Shown: one piece after another, positions 42,800 through 52,107 of the stretch
Position numbering within the stretch: position 1 is the stretch's first letter
Layout: every line of letters starts with the position of its first letter
DNA from: DASZYT01 sp035545275
Lineage (GTDB): Bacteria > Patescibacteriota > Saccharimonadia > Saccharimonadales > UBA4665
DNA: 64,000 nucleotides
Direction: 5' to 3'
Assembly: GCA_035545275.1 (NCBI GenBank)
Contig: DASZYT010000001.1
Span: forward strand, 22,652-86,651
Program-made: the position numbers and the translations under genes
Notes under the pieces: generated by a model
Database searches by the model: none
Told to the model about the DNA's origin: nothing
The model's input: the letters and a program-made list of their open reading frames with translations, nothing else

Positions 42800-44137
42800 A
42801 TGAGGAAATTACGTATAAAAGCATTTATGGCACTTGCAACGAGTGCATTGCTTATTGCTGGCTTAGTTTTAACCAAAAGTGTTTCCGCTACCATACCAGG
42901 AACTAATGAGGGGGTAAGTATAAGTACTATAGGCGGTAGTCCTAATAATCTAGCGAATCAAGTGTCATTAAGCCAAAATGGTCGCTTTGCTGCATTTGCT
43001 TCGAAGGCCACAAACCTTGTAAATGAAACCGTAAGCGGCTCCTACGATGAGGTATATGTACGAGATAGGCTAAACGATACTACCACCCTAGCGAGTATCT
43101 CGTCGAGTGGTTTAGTAGCTAATGGAGATAGTGAAGACCTTATGTTGAGTGCGGACGGTAGATATGTGGTTTTTAAGTCTAATGCAAGTAATCTTGGAAG
43201 TAATGGCTCAACTTATCATATATTTCTGCATGATATGCAAACAGGGGCCACACAAATTGTCGACACTAATAGTAATGGAGTAGCTGACGGCACATATGGA
43301 AGCATGGAACCTTCTGTTAGCGCAGACGGTAGATATGTGGTGTTCTCTTCATTTTCAACGAATTTAGTTACTACACCCAGTCTGACTTCACACTCCTATT
43401 CCTATGTTTATCTAAAAGACATGCAAACGGGAACGGTTGAGCTATTAAGCATAGGCACAGGTGGATCGGCGCCTAATGGATCAAGTGGCTACCCAAGGAT
43501 TGATTGTGGCGGAGATGAGGTTGCGTTTTACTCTACAGCCTCAGACCTTGTCGCAAATGACCTAAATGGCCAAGAGGATGTCTTTCTGTACGACCAAATC
43601 GATGGTACCACTAAAGACATTACAATTAGTTCGGATGGAAGCAGCACAATTAACTCCATCTCTTGTAATGGGGAGTATATGGGAGTGACCTCATATGCCA
43701 CAAATTTAACCGCGGCTAACATATCTGGGAACATTGAGAGTGCTTATGAATATGATAGGCTTAATGACAAATTTACCCTCGCTTCTCAATCATCGGACGG
43801 TATCTTGGGTAATGCCGACTCAAATGGTGCATTTGTAAGTAATGATGGACGTGTGGTGGCTTTTAGCTCAATGGCGACGAATCTAACTTCAAGCGACAAT
43901 GATAGCAGTGGTTGGGATATATTCCTCAGAAACATTGAAACATCTACTACTGAGATGATCGATATCAATTCTAGCGGAGTACAGGCCAACGCACCTGCAT
44001 ATGCTCCCTCTCTTAGTGCTAATGGCAAATATGTTGGATATTCATCACCCGCTACTAACTTAATTTCGGGGTATGGATACACTAGTGGTCAAGGGGCTGC
44101 CTATGTATCGGAAACTGGAGTCGTAGACAATTATTAG
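42800..44137 (+). CDS. Secreted TolB-like beta-propeller protein
   Basis: 445 residues with a signal peptide (about 1-29). Repeats of the PD40/TolB type recur about every 50-60 residues: LSQNGRFAAFASKATNL, LSADGRYVVFKSNASNL, VSADGRYVVFSSFSTNL, VSNDGRVVAFSSMATNL, LSANGKYVGYSSPATNL. These predict a six- or seven-bladed propeller, usually a protein- or glycan-binding surface. Base composition is more AT-rich than its neighbours, suggesting later acquisition. The ATG at 42800 is preferred to a GTG two codons upstream. Confidence 0.82.
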   Translation: MRKLRIKAFMALATSALLIAGLVLTKSVSATIPGTNEGVSISTIGGSPNNLANQVSLSQNGRFAAFASKATNLVNETVSGSYDEVYVRDRLNDTTTLASISSSGLVANGDSEDLMLSADGRYVVFKSNASNLGSNGSTYHIFLHDMQTGATQIVDTNSNGVADGTYGSMEPSVSADGRYVVFSSFSTNLVTTPSLTSHSYSYVYLKDMQTGTVELLSIGTGGSAPNGSSGYPRIDCGGDEVAFYSTASDLVANDLNGQEDVFLYDQIDGTTKDITISSDGSSTINSISCNGEYMGVTSYATNLTAANISGNIESAYEYDRLNDKFTLASQSSDGILGNADSNGAFVSNDGRVVAFSSMATNLTSSDNDSSGWDIFLRNIETSTTEMIDINSSGVQANAPAYAPSLSANGKYVGYSSPATNLISGYGYTSGQGAAYVSETGVVDNY

Positions 44138-44173
44138 GAAGTCATAAGTTGTGGATAACTTTTGAAAACGCTA

Positions 44174-44202
44174 TTGCTTGCATACCATAAGCGTGATAGT
44201 AT
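44174..44202 (+). promoter_or_regulatory. Promoter of the surface-protein pair
   Basis: TTGCTT at 44174-44179, a spacer of 17 and TAGTAT at 44197-44202. A leader of about 50 A-rich bases and a GGAG ribosome site precede the gene at 44262. Confidence 0.6.
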
Positions 44203-44261
44203 GCACACATACTCCATAAATAATAAAAAATTAAAAATAAATTACGGAGAAACAAACAGCA

Positions 44262-45419
44262 ATGAAAGCACTATTTTCTAAAGGCCGACGGCTGATTTAC
44301 GGCGCAGTAGCAACCGCGTTGACTGCTGCAGTCGTTGTGCCTAATCTTCTAACTAGCTCAGTGTATGCCGCCCAGGTTACGAGTCGAAGCATAGAAATAA
44401 GTTCATCTACAGCAGGGGCAACAGGTGTAAGCTACCAGGTTGGCTTCACCCCAGCGACTACTGCCACCACTATCCAAGCAATAATTGTTGACTTCTGTAG
44501 TAATGACCCTATCATAGGGGATTCATGTACTGCGCCCACAGGATTCAGTGTGGGTACGCCAACTGTTACGGGTGTGACCGTCACGGGGCAGACTGGTGGC
44601 ACTTGGACGGCATCCTCACAGAACACGGGCCGGACACTTGAACTTGCCAATGGGTCCAGCACTGGTACGCCCAGTGGTGCCGTAACTTTTACTCTTACTA
44701 CGGCCACTAATCCTAACTTTGCCACTTGTGGTACGCCGGATACTCATCCAAACTGTAGCTTTTACGGCCGTATCCTTACATTTGCAACAACCGCTAACGC
44801 CACTACATGGCTTGGGACCGCGAACGGCAGCGCTAACACCGGCTTTATTGACTACGGTGGTGTAGCTCTAAGTACCTCTGCAGTTATCAATATCACAGCC
44901 AAAGTCATGGAAACGCTGAGTTTCTGTGTCTACAACGCTACTTGTGGCGACGACCCGAGCTTTACTATCGGTCATGCCGTGGGTTCAGCGACCGTGATCG
45001 ACAGCTCTGCGGTAGATACTTCCAATGTCAAATTCGACATAGCTACCAATGCGCAGAGTGGCGCTATAATTCGCCTCAAGGGAGACACTCTTAAGAGTGG
45101 CAGCAACTCATTGTTGGCCGCTGGAGCAGCGGCTCAGACCATCGCTAATGGTGATACCAGCCATCAGTTCGGTGTACGCGTCTCTACCGCCGGTACTAAC
45201 ATAACAGCTACATCACCGTATAATGCGGCAGGATACGCCTTTGACACCTCTACGGGTGGCGAAAACGTTACCACTACATACGGCGATGACTTCGCCCATC
45301 TATCAGGACCTACCAACAGCTCTACCAGTACCATTACGTTTGCGGCCACTGCTGCCAACACCACGCCTGCTGGTACCTACACTGGTGCAGAACAGCTCAT
45401 TGCCACTGGTACGTTCTAA
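44262..45419 (+). CDS. Secreted surface protein, WxL-like family member 2
   Basis: 385 residues with a signal peptide (about 1-37). All-beta: an N-terminal domain with IIVDFCSNDPIIGDSCTAP and a C-terminal domain with FDIATNAQSGAIIRLKGDTL, ending AGTYTGAEQLIATGTF. The IVDFCS..P..GDSC block and the TNAQSG block are repeated almost exactly in the next gene, so the two are paralogues. Cysteines may form an exported disulphide. Probably an abundant coat or adhesin protein. Confidence 0.78.
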   Translation: MKALFSKGRRLIYGAVATALTAAVVVPNLLTSSVYAAQVTSRSIEISSSTAGATGVSYQVGFTPATTATTIQAIIVDFCSNDPIIGDSCTAPTGFSVGTPTVTGVTVTGQTGGTWTASSQNTGRTLELANGSSTGTPSGAVTFTLTTATNPNFATCGTPDTHPNCSFYGRILTFATTANATTWLGTANGSANTGFIDYGGVALSTSAVINITAKVMETLSFCVYNATCGDDPSFTIGHAVGSATVIDSSAVDTSNVKFDIATNAQSGAIIRLKGDTLKSGSNSLLAAGAAAQTIANGDTSHQFGVRVSTAGTNITATSPYNAAGYAFDTSTGGENVTTTYGDDFAHLSGPTNSSTSTITFAATAANTTPAGTYTGAEQLIATGTF

Positions 45420-45434
45420 GCATAAGATATATGC

Positions 45435-46520
45435 ATGAGGCGTCTGTCGTTTAGATTGTCTTCTGCAAAGCTACTGTGCGTAGTAGTAGCCTCCATCCTA
45501 GTTGGTGCGGGGCTACTTTCGTTTGTGAATGCGGCTGGCAACCAGCTGCAAAACCGGTCTGTAGCCGTTACGGATACTACACCGGGGGTCATAGCGGCCT
45601 ACAAGCTGGCGTTTACCCCGCAAAATGATGCGAGTGAAATTATTGTGGACTTTTGTAGCGACAGCCCCCTGCCGGGTGATTCTTGTTCGGCCATTGGTGG
45701 TACTACCGTGCCGGATACAAGTGGTGTAACCACTACAGATGTCAGTAGCGTATCCGATGGCAGCACAGAGCACACACTGCGCATCGTGAACCAAACACTT
45801 ACCGCCGGTACGCCGTTTTCATTGGAAATAAATAACATCACCAATCCCACAAACGGCACCATATTTTTTGTGCGGATATATACCTACGCTACCGGTGATT
45901 CAGCGGCCTACGTACCGCTTAACAGCACAACCACGTCGCCCACCGAGGGCAGCTACATAGATCACGGCGGCCTGGCGTTATCTGCCGGCAAGCTAATAAG
46001 TATTACCGCCATTGTACCGCCATACATACGGCTTTGCGCTGGTGTGACCATTACTGGCTACGATTGCTCGACCGCGACGGGTGACTACTTGCAGCTTGGC
46101 AATCTGTCCTCATCCCAGACGAGCAGTGCCAGCATCCAGCTGGTACTGGCTACTAATGCCCAAAGTGGCTATTCACTTCGGGTAACAGGCAACACACTTA
46201 CCTCTGGTAATGACGTGATACCACCACTGGCTAACAATGATATTGCGCGACCTGGGGTATCCCAGTTTGGCCTTAATTTGCGGGCCAACACCACCCCTCC
46301 GGTTGGTGCCAACAAAACGGGCCCAGGCATTGGCACGATAAGTGCTAACTACAACCAGCCCGATTTCTTCCGCTTTGTGTCGGGCGATTTGGTAGCCTCG
46401 GCGCCAGCCCCAAGCGACAACAACAAATACACGGCAAGCTATATTGCCAACATCTCTAAAAGCCAGCCGGTCGGTGTATATGCCACGACTATTACCTATG
46501 TGGCATTGGCAAACTTCTAA
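45435..46520 (+). CDS. Secreted surface protein, WxL-like family member 3
   Basis: 361 residues, paralogue of the preceding gene (IIVDFCSDSPLPGDSCSAI and LATNAQSGYSLRVTGNTL), with a signal peptide (about 1-33) and the ending GVYATTITYVALANF. It starts 15 bases after the previous stop, so the two are likely one transcript and arose by tandem duplication followed by divergence. Confidence 0.78.
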   Translation: MRRLSFRLSSAKLLCVVVASILVGAGLLSFVNAAGNQLQNRSVAVTDTTPGVIAAYKLAFTPQNDASEIIVDFCSDSPLPGDSCSAIGGTTVPDTSGVTTTDVSSVSDGSTEHTLRIVNQTLTAGTPFSLEINNITNPTNGTIFFVRIYTYATGDSAAYVPLNSTTTSPTEGSYIDHGGLALSAGKLISITAIVPPYIRLCAGVTITGYDCSTATGDYLQLGNLSSSQTSSASIQLVLATNAQSGYSLRVTGNTLTSGNDVIPPLANNDIARPGVSQFGLNLRANTTPPVGANKTGPGIGTISANYNQPDFFRFVSGDLVASAPAPSDNNKYTASYIANISKSQPVGVYATTITYVALANF

Positions 46521-46543
46521 CGCTTTGCTATAGTAATCAACAA

Positions 46544-47584
46544 ATGAATTGGGGGAATAAAAACACCATGATCCGTCAAAAGTTGGCTACTGCCATTGTG
46601 CTTGTTACTGCCATTATCGTAGGGTTACTGCCGGCAGTGCCGGTTAGCGCGGCTACTTCCAGTAGTGGCGGAGGCAACGGGCTCAAAATATCCCCGGTAC
46701 GTTCCGACCTTACCATTAGCCCCGGACAAAGTAAGACCATCAGTGTTGTCGTACAAAACGTTACCAGCTCAACGGCTAATCTGCAGGCCATCATCAACGA
46801 CTTTGTAGCGGGCACCGACGAATCTGGTGTGCCTAAAATATTGCTGAACCCGAACCAATATGCGCCTACCCACAGCCTAAAGCACTACATCGCTCCCATT
46901 GGCGATGTAAGCATTCCTGCCAACCAAAGCAAAGAAGTCAAGGTGACCATCAACATCCCCAAAGATGCCGCCGGCGGTGGCTACTTTGGCGTGGTGCGCT
47001 TTGCGCCTGCCTCTGCCGGTAAAGGTAATGTGTCGCTGGCAGCCAGTGTTGGTTCGCTTATTTTGGTGACGGTGCCCGGTGATATCAAAGAAAACATGAC
47101 TATTGCAAGTTTTGATGCCCGCACCATCACTACGGACAAAAACGGCCAAGTTCATGAGCGTAGCAGCACTATCTTTACGTCGCCCAAAAACATCAACGCA
47201 GTGGTGCGCTTCAACAACCAGGGTAATGTCCAAGAGCAGCCGTTTGGCAAGGTAGAGCTCAAAAACCGCTCAGGGAAGGTACTGGCTACGTATGAGATTA
47301 ACAACACCACACCGCGCGGCAACGTCTTGCCCAGCAGTATCCGCAAATTTGCCGTGCCGCTCACCAAGGTCGGGTCCTTTGGCAAATATACGCTGGTAGG
47401 CAACTTCGGTTTCGGCAGCAAAGGTCAGCTACTGACCGCCAAGACTTCCTTCTACGTCATCCCACTCGGGCTTATCATAGGCTTGATAGTACTAGTAATA
47501 CTGATTGTCCTAGCCATTATTTATCTGCCACGTTTTGTGCGCGGATATAATCGCCGGGTCTTGCGCCGCGCCGGCCGACGGTAG
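46544..47584 (+). CDS. DUF916/WxIP-like membrane-anchored surface protein
   Basis: 346 residues. Signal peptide; ectodomain of beta-sandwiches starting GLKISPVRSDLTISPGQSKT and continuing with AGGGYFGVVRF and NQGNVQEQPFGKVELKNRSG; one membrane helix (about 305-327) and a basic tail (RGYNRRVLRRAGRR). The P...L...PG...T...V.N start and the overall build resemble the DUF916 proteins that partner WxL proteins in Firmicutes. Next to three WxL-like genes it may anchor them. The ATG at 46544 lies nine bases after TATAGT; MIRQ at 46568 is an alternative. Confidence 0.75.
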   Translation: MNWGNKNTMIRQKLATAIVLVTAIIVGLLPAVPVSAATSSSGGGNGLKISPVRSDLTISPGQSKTISVVVQNVTSSTANLQAIINDFVAGTDESGVPKILLNPNQYAPTHSLKHYIAPIGDVSIPANQSKEVKVTINIPKDAAGGGYFGVVRFAPASAGKGNVSLAASVGSLILVTVPGDIKENMTIASFDARTITTDKNGQVHERSSTIFTSPKNINAVVRFNNQGNVQEQPFGKVELKNRSGKVLATYEINNTTPRGNVLPSSIRKFAVPLTKVGSFGKYTLVGNFGFGSKGQLLTAKTSFYVIPLGLIIGLIVLVILIVLAIIYLPRFVRGYNRRVLRRAGRR

Positions 47585-47643
47585 GCTAGAGGGCTTGTGC
47601 GGGGTAGCAAAATCCTCTAAGGTTATGCTTAGGGTAAGTCACC

Positions 47644-48555
47644 ATGTCGCACATAGCTTTTCGTCTCAATAAACTTTTTTCTGCGCTGGCTGTTACGGTG
47701 CTTCTCATTTTCGCTGCACCAGCAACGGCGATGGCCGATGTGCTCAACCCCACCAATCCCACAAGCACCAGCAACGGTATAGAGGGGACTATTCCCGGTC
47801 CGGCCCCCACGCAAGCGGCTAGCATCGGTACCCCAGCAAACGGCCAGACGTTTACAAATATACCCATTACCGTTTCGGGGCTCTGCCCAAAGGGGCTCTT
47901 GGTTAAAGTATTTTCCAACAATATTTTTGTAGGTTCTGCCCAATGTACATCCGGCAGCTTTTCGGTGCAAGCCGATCTGTTTAGTGGTCGTAATGATCTG
48001 GTGGCCCGGGTTTACGACGCATTAGACCAGTCGGGCCCTGATTCGAATGTGGTCACCGTGACCTTCAACGACGCGCAATTTTTGCAATATGGCACTCGCG
48101 TGTCGCTGACAAGTGCCTATGCCAAGCGCGGCGCCGACCCTGGCAAAGAATTAGACTGGCCCATTACGCTAAGCGGTGGCGTAGGGCCCTATGCTCTTAG
48201 CGCAGATTGGGGTGATGGCAGCGGGACGGAGCTGTTGAGTGCTACGAGTACGGGTACCATCACCATCAAACATACCTATACAAATGCCGGTGTGTACAAA
48301 GTGGTAGTAAAGGCGACAGACAAAAACGGTACTACTGCATTTCTGCAGCTAGTGGGTATTGGCAATGGCCAGGCTAGCGGGGCGGCAAGCGGTTCGTCGG
48401 GTGGTGGCACGGTGGTAACTACCAAAACTAATGTGTTGTGGTGGCCGGCTCTCGTGATGCTACCAGTGACCATTCTGGCGTTTTGGCTGGGCGGTCGGCA
48501 CGAACTCTTTAGTATTCGCCGCCAACTCGATAAAAGCCGCAGTGAAATCCAGTAG
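47644..48555 (+). CDS. Surface protein with PKD-like domain and C-terminal membrane anchor
   Basis: 303 residues. Signal peptide (about 1-31); a first beta domain with IGTPANGQTFTNIPITVSG (Ig-like); a PKD-like domain with LSADWGDGSG and IKHTYTNAGVYKVVVKATD; a Gly/Ser linker; a membrane helix (about 262-283) and a basic tail. It belongs to the run of exported proteins from 41967 and may be a further anchor or adhesin. Confidence 0.75.
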   Translation: MSHIAFRLNKLFSALAVTVLLIFAAPATAMADVLNPTNPTSTSNGIEGTIPGPAPTQAASIGTPANGQTFTNIPITVSGLCPKGLLVKVFSNNIFVGSAQCTSGSFSVQADLFSGRNDLVARVYDALDQSGPDSNVVTVTFNDAQFLQYGTRVSLTSAYAKRGADPGKELDWPITLSGGVGPYALSADWGDGSGTELLSATSTGTITIKHTYTNAGVYKVVVKATDKNGTTAFLQLVGIGNGQASGAASGSSGGGTVVTTKTNVLWWPALVMLPVTILAFWLGGRHELFSIRRQLDKSRSEIQ

Positions 48556-48579
48556 CACCATCACCTCTCAGGATTGATA

Positions 48580-49158
48580 CTAGGGATTAGGAATAGAGAT
48601 AGTGCTTGGGCTGGGCATAGAACTTTGCTCAGCACAGAGCATATGGGTCCTGGCCTGGACTTCCTGGGGAGTGGTTAGTGGGGCTCCACCAAACGGCCGT
48701 CCTGCGGCGTCGGTAGCAGGGGGAATTGCAAGCGTTATACTGTTGTCCCCTGGGTTATACCGTAAGTCGTACGTCACAATACATTTAGGATAAGACGAAT
48801 CATCTGTGTCTGCCTTGGCCGTAATAATGCCTTTTTTGTCGACGGCCACATCAGAAATACCCTTTACAACAGAGCTAAAACCCAAAGCCCCAAGCTCCAT
48901 GCCTGCTCTGAATTTGAGGCTGCTTTGAGCCTCAGCAGCAGCTGCCGCCGCCTTGGCTTCTTTTGTTTCCTTTTGGGCGTTTGCTACGTTGTGAGAGGAT
49001 ATACTTAATCCTATCCATATTCCCCCGCCCAGAGCGGCGCTTACCACAGCTATGCCGATCGGTAGTTCCCACCTGGGGGCACTCCTTTTGCGGACTACGC
49101 CTGTATCGTGCTCAGACGTTCCAGCAGGGCGGCGTGTTGAGTCATGTGATTCTGACAT
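48580..49158 (-). CDS. Hypothetical single-pass membrane protein
   Basis: 192 residues. A polar N-terminus, a membrane helix (about residues 32-54), an Ala/Glu/Lys coiled-coil stretch (about 60-80) and a small extracellular domain with two cysteines (PKCIVTYDL and MLCAEQ). AAGGAG precedes the ATG, with TATAGT upstream. It is transcribed opposite to the surface-protein run. Function unknown. Confidence 0.65.
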   Translation of the reverse strand: MSESHDSTRRPAGTSEHDTGVVRKRSAPRWELPIGIAVVSAALGGGIWIGLSISSHNVANAQKETKEAKAAAAAAEAQSSLKFRAGMELGALGFSSVVKGISDVAVDKKGIITAKADTDDSSYPKCIVTYDLRYNPGDNSITLAIPPATDAAGRPFGGAPLTTPQEVQARTHMLCAEQSSMPSPSTISIPNP

Positions 49159-49247
49159 ACTTAAAGCTCCTTAAACTATAAAATCTATACAACTCCTCGG
49201 GCACGGATTAGTCAAGAGGGTCAAATTATGGTAATGTATAGCTCGAT

Positions 49248-50300
49248 ATGGCACAAAAAATCTATGTGGGCATGAGTGGCGGCGTGGACTCGTCGGTAAC
49301 TGCGGCCTTGCTAAAGCAGCAGGGCTATGATGTCACGGGCGTGTACATGAAAAACTGGAGCCAAGATTTGCCCGGCATGAAATGCCCCTGGAAAGATGAC
49401 TACCAGGACGCCAAGCGGGTGGCGGTGCAGCTTGATATACCGTTCAAAATGTACGACTTCGAGAAAGAATACCGCCAAAAGGTGGTCGACTACATGGTGG
49501 CGGAGTATCAGGCCGGCCGCACGCCGAACCCCGATGTCATGTGCAACCAAGAGGTGAAATTCAAGCTATTTCTAGACACGGCGCTCGAGGATGGCGCCGA
49601 CATGATTGCCACTGGCCACTACGCACGGACAGAAGGCGGCCAGCTGCTCATTGCTAAGAATGCAGAAAAAGACCAGACGTATTTTTTGTACCGGGTCACT
49701 AGCGAGGCACTGAGCAAAAGCCTGTTTCCCATCGGCAATTTTGCTACCAAAGACGAGGTGCGTGCCATCGCCAAAAAACTTGGCCTGGCTACGGCAGGCA
49801 AAAAGGACAGCCAGGGCATTTGCTTCGTGGGCAAAGTAGGCATCAAAGACTTTTTGCTGCACGAGCTAGGTCCGCAGCCGGCAGGGGATATCGTCGACCA
49901 AAAGGGCAAAACCATCGGCCGCCACGACGGCGCCATCTTTTATACCATTGGCCAGCGGCACGGCCTGGAGGTGGGCGGCGGCTTGCCGTACTACGTGGTG
50001 GGTAAAGATATGGATAAAAACGAAGTATATGTAACCACCGATTTGCAGGATGAGCGGCTGTGGCACCGAAAGCTGACGCTTACCGACGTGCACTGGATAG
50101 ATGGTGAGCCGGATTTTGGCAAAACACTGCAGGTGCGCACGCGCTATCGGGCGCCACTGGCGGCTGTCGAAGTAGTCGAAAAAATAAGCGATAATAGGTT
50201 GAACATTACACTAGTGGATGAGATCCGTGCGCTTACCCCTGGACAGTCGGCTGTCTTTTACGACGGCGAAACCTGCCTGGGTGGCGGCATTGTCATCTAA
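49248..50300 (+). CDS. mnmA: tRNA-specific 2-thiouridylase
   Basis: Adds sulfur to the wobble uridine of Glu, Gln and Lys tRNAs. 350 residues, usual length. The PP-loop is VGMSGGVDSSVTA; catalytic cysteines are in PDVMCNQEVKF and SQGICFVGK; TGHYAR is also present. The start is close to a TAATGT/TATAG box, so the leader is minimal. Its persulfide could come from the cysteine desulfurase at 33377. A folded but gene-free stretch (50301-50469) follows, with complementary CCGCATG/CATGCGG and CCCCGG/CCGGGG pairs. Confidence 0.95.
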   Translation: MAQKIYVGMSGGVDSSVTAALLKQQGYDVTGVYMKNWSQDLPGMKCPWKDDYQDAKRVAVQLDIPFKMYDFEKEYRQKVVDYMVAEYQAGRTPNPDVMCNQEVKFKLFLDTALEDGADMIATGHYARTEGGQLLIAKNAEKDQTYFLYRVTSEALSKSLFPIGNFATKDEVRAIAKKLGLATAGKKDSQGICFVGKVGIKDFLLHELGPQPAGDIVDQKGKTIGRHDGAIFYTIGQRHGLEVGGGLPYYVVGKDMDKNEVYVTTDLQDERLWHRKLTLTDVHWIDGEPDFGKTLQVRTRYRAPLAAVEVVEKISDNRLNITLVDEIRALTPGQSAVFYDGETCLGGGIVI

Positions 50301-50469
50301 CTGTCTATAAAAAGTACTAAGCCGCATGCGCGTAAACGAGAAACCCCTAAGGGTCGTCATCGTCCGCACATGCGGCTTTGCCCCGGTCGTCGGTGCCGGG
50401 GACTTCGTTCGTCAGTGGTGGTTCTAGCGCCTCCTAGTAATCTAGCAGCGAAACCTTACCGTAGACATC

Positions 50470-50709
50470 CTAGCGAGTGGACAGGTGAAGAAATTCATCT
50501 TTTGCCCGCTCAATGTTTTCAGGATGGTGGAGTAAGAGTCCGGCGAGCTCACCGAGAAGTTTCTCTCGTCTTGCTTCCACCTGAAGCTTCAAGCCGTGGG
50601 CGGCCGGATGGTCACGGAGGAACCGCAGCTCATCGAGGATATCATCTACCCTCTTTGCTGCAATGCTTGCCTTCCAACGGCCCAGGCCTTGACGCAGGAG
50701 TTTCTTCAT
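50470..50709 (-). CDS. Small hypothetical protein, last gene of GC-rich operon
   Basis: 79 residues, basic and helical (KKLLRQGLGRWKASIAAKR, then LRDHPAAHGLKLQVEARREKL), no membrane helix. Its ATG overlaps the preceding stop (ATGA). It shares GC-rich codon use with the three upstream genes. Family unknown. Confidence 0.6.
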   Translation of the reverse strand: MKKLLRQGLGRWKASIAAKRVDDILDELRFLRDHPAAHGLKLQVEARREKLLGELAGLLLHHPENIERAKDEFLHLSTR

Positions 50710-50870
50710 ATGATCTCCTCGAGACGTGCCCGGGCGCGGTGATACCGGATGATTCGTCTTTCTGCTCTCCGTGCATCCCCTGCGGTGTGAGGAATGGTGG
50801 CAAGGTATTCCTTGTCATCTTCCGCCCACACACCGAGGAGGTACTTGAATAGCTTGACGAGCGTTTTCAC
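50706..50870 (-). CDS. Small hypothetical protein, third gene of GC-rich operon
   Basis: 54 residues starting at GTG, preceded by AAGGAGA at seven bases. The sequence begins VKTLVKLFKYLLGVWAEDD and ends RARARLEEII, basic and helical. The start overlaps the stop of the upstream gene (GTGA) and the stop overlaps the next start (ATGA), so coupling is tight on both sides. Confidence 0.65.
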   Translation of the reverse strand: MKTLVKLFKYLLGVWAEDDKEYLATIPHTAGDARRAERRIIRYHRARARLEEII

Positions 50871-51157
50871 TTTGTCTCCTTCGGGTTGAGCATGTACCGG
50901 TGGATCTTGACAATCGTGGCCAGTAAGATGGACACGAATACAAACAGCGCAATCGCGACACCCCACCTGTGTGGCGAGGTCACGAAGCCCACAAGGACTC
51001 CCGCGATAGCGGCCGCACACGCAAGCACACCAGCCAAGACCGTAAAGGCCATGGCCCCCCTAGCTGCAGGGCTGGCCGGGGCATAGTGTTCCCATAGCAC
51101 CGCACCAATTCCGGCTACGGCGCATATGGTAAACCACGTGATGATTGTTGAGATCAT
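50867..51157 (-). CDS. Small three-helix membrane protein
   Basis: 96 residues with membrane helices at about 4-24, 35-56 and 66-86, and a short basic tail. AAAGGAG precedes the ATG, inside the end of the upstream gene; one base separates the two. Layout parallels the 103-residue membrane protein at 2816. Function unknown. Confidence 0.65.
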   Translation of the reverse strand: MISTIITWFTICAVAGIGAVLWEHYAPASPAARGAMAFTVLAGVLACAAAIAGVLVGFVTSPHRWGVAIALFVFVSILLATIVKIHRYMLNPKETK

Positions 51158-51158
51158 C

Positions 51159-51578
51159 CTACTCCTTTCGAAGCCCGGAAACGACGATCACAGGGACCAT
51201 CGCTTCAGTGGCCAGAATCAACACGAGTGTGCCGTTCTGGGTGTCGCCTGGTGTGCCGACGACGTTGCCGAACCAGAGCATCATGAGCCCTATGATGGCA
51301 GCCGCCAAATATACCACAAGCAACCAGGGTACTGCGGGTTGACGCAGCACTTTTCGGTGCCAGGTTGGCCGCCACGCTTGGTACGCGCTGACCAGACTCC
51401 ACGACAGAAACGTGGCGAACAAAACCGCTGCTGTGACGTACCCGATCAGCATGCCTATTGAGGTGGACCCCAAGGCGAGCTTGATCGTGTCCGCCACGAG
51501 TATAGCGGTAATGGCAACAAAAACGACCGCCGAGATGCAGGAACCCATATAGGGCTTCTTCCATTGTGGTCGATCCAC
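51159..51578 (-). CDS. Multi-pass membrane protein, first gene of GC-rich operon
   Basis: 139 residues with about four membrane helices. GTG at 51578 is chosen because GAGAGGAGA lies six bases upstream; a longer frame starts at 51659. It leads a four-gene minus-strand operon (51578 to 50470) of small GC-rich genes with strong ribosome sites. No family is recognised. Confidence 0.65.
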   Translation of the reverse strand: MDRPQWKKPYMGSCISAVVFVAITAILVADTIKLALGSTSIGMLIGYVTAAVLFATFLSWSLVSAYQAWRPTWHRKVLRQPAVPWLLVVYLAAAIIGLMMLWFGNVVGTPGDTQNGTLVLILATEAMVPVIVVSGLRKE

Positions 51579-51710
51579 TGCTTGTCTCCTCTCTAGACGA
51601 AGAATAAAAGACCAAGACGCCTGATGCGTCCTTGTTGTTGTTCTCTGACGAACAGTCAATTATATTAGCATAAGAAGTGAAAAAAGTCAACCACTCCACC
51701 CCTGTAAAAT

Positions 51711-52080
51711 GAAAAAAGCCGCAGGAGTGTTGGTGGAGAGTGAAGAAAAGTAGGGTGGAGCAGGTGCTGCTACGACAATTGCTTTTCTAAACTCATCCGC
51801 TCGTGCGGCTGCCCTCCGGGCTCCAAGTGGCTACGCTGACAGCGTATTCTTGGGGTGCAGCCCGGAGGGCGCCTCTGTAGCGCGATTGGTAGTGTAGGGA
51901 TGGTGCATGGGTGAGGCTTAGCCTCCGGATTGGGCAGCTTGTGGGCTAGTGGGGAATTCCCCTCGCGTCGTGGCTAGCCGAAAACTGCCGAACCCGCCGT
52001 TACCGGCCTTCGGAAAAGAGTGTGCCGTTTCGAGATGTTCACGTCCCTCCCTCCAATACTCTAAAGTGCGTACAGATACC
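51711..52080 (-). ncRNA. Candidate RNA gene of about 370 bases, class unknown
   Basis: A minus-strand promoter (TTGACA at 52114-52109, spacer 17, TTAAAT at 52091-52086) would start transcription near 52080. The transcript contains a perfect 12-base stem (51859-51870 with 51811-51822) with inner CCAAG/CTTGG and ACGCTG pairs, the hairpin GAGGCTAAGCCTC, and ends with AGCCGCA (51810-51804) able to pair with TGCGGCT (51723-51717) directly before six T residues. No credible protein frame fills it. I looked for RNase P, SRP and 6S signatures and did not find them. Confidence 0.55.
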
Positions 52081-52107
52081 TGCACATTTAAGTACCGTTG
52101 GGTCATT

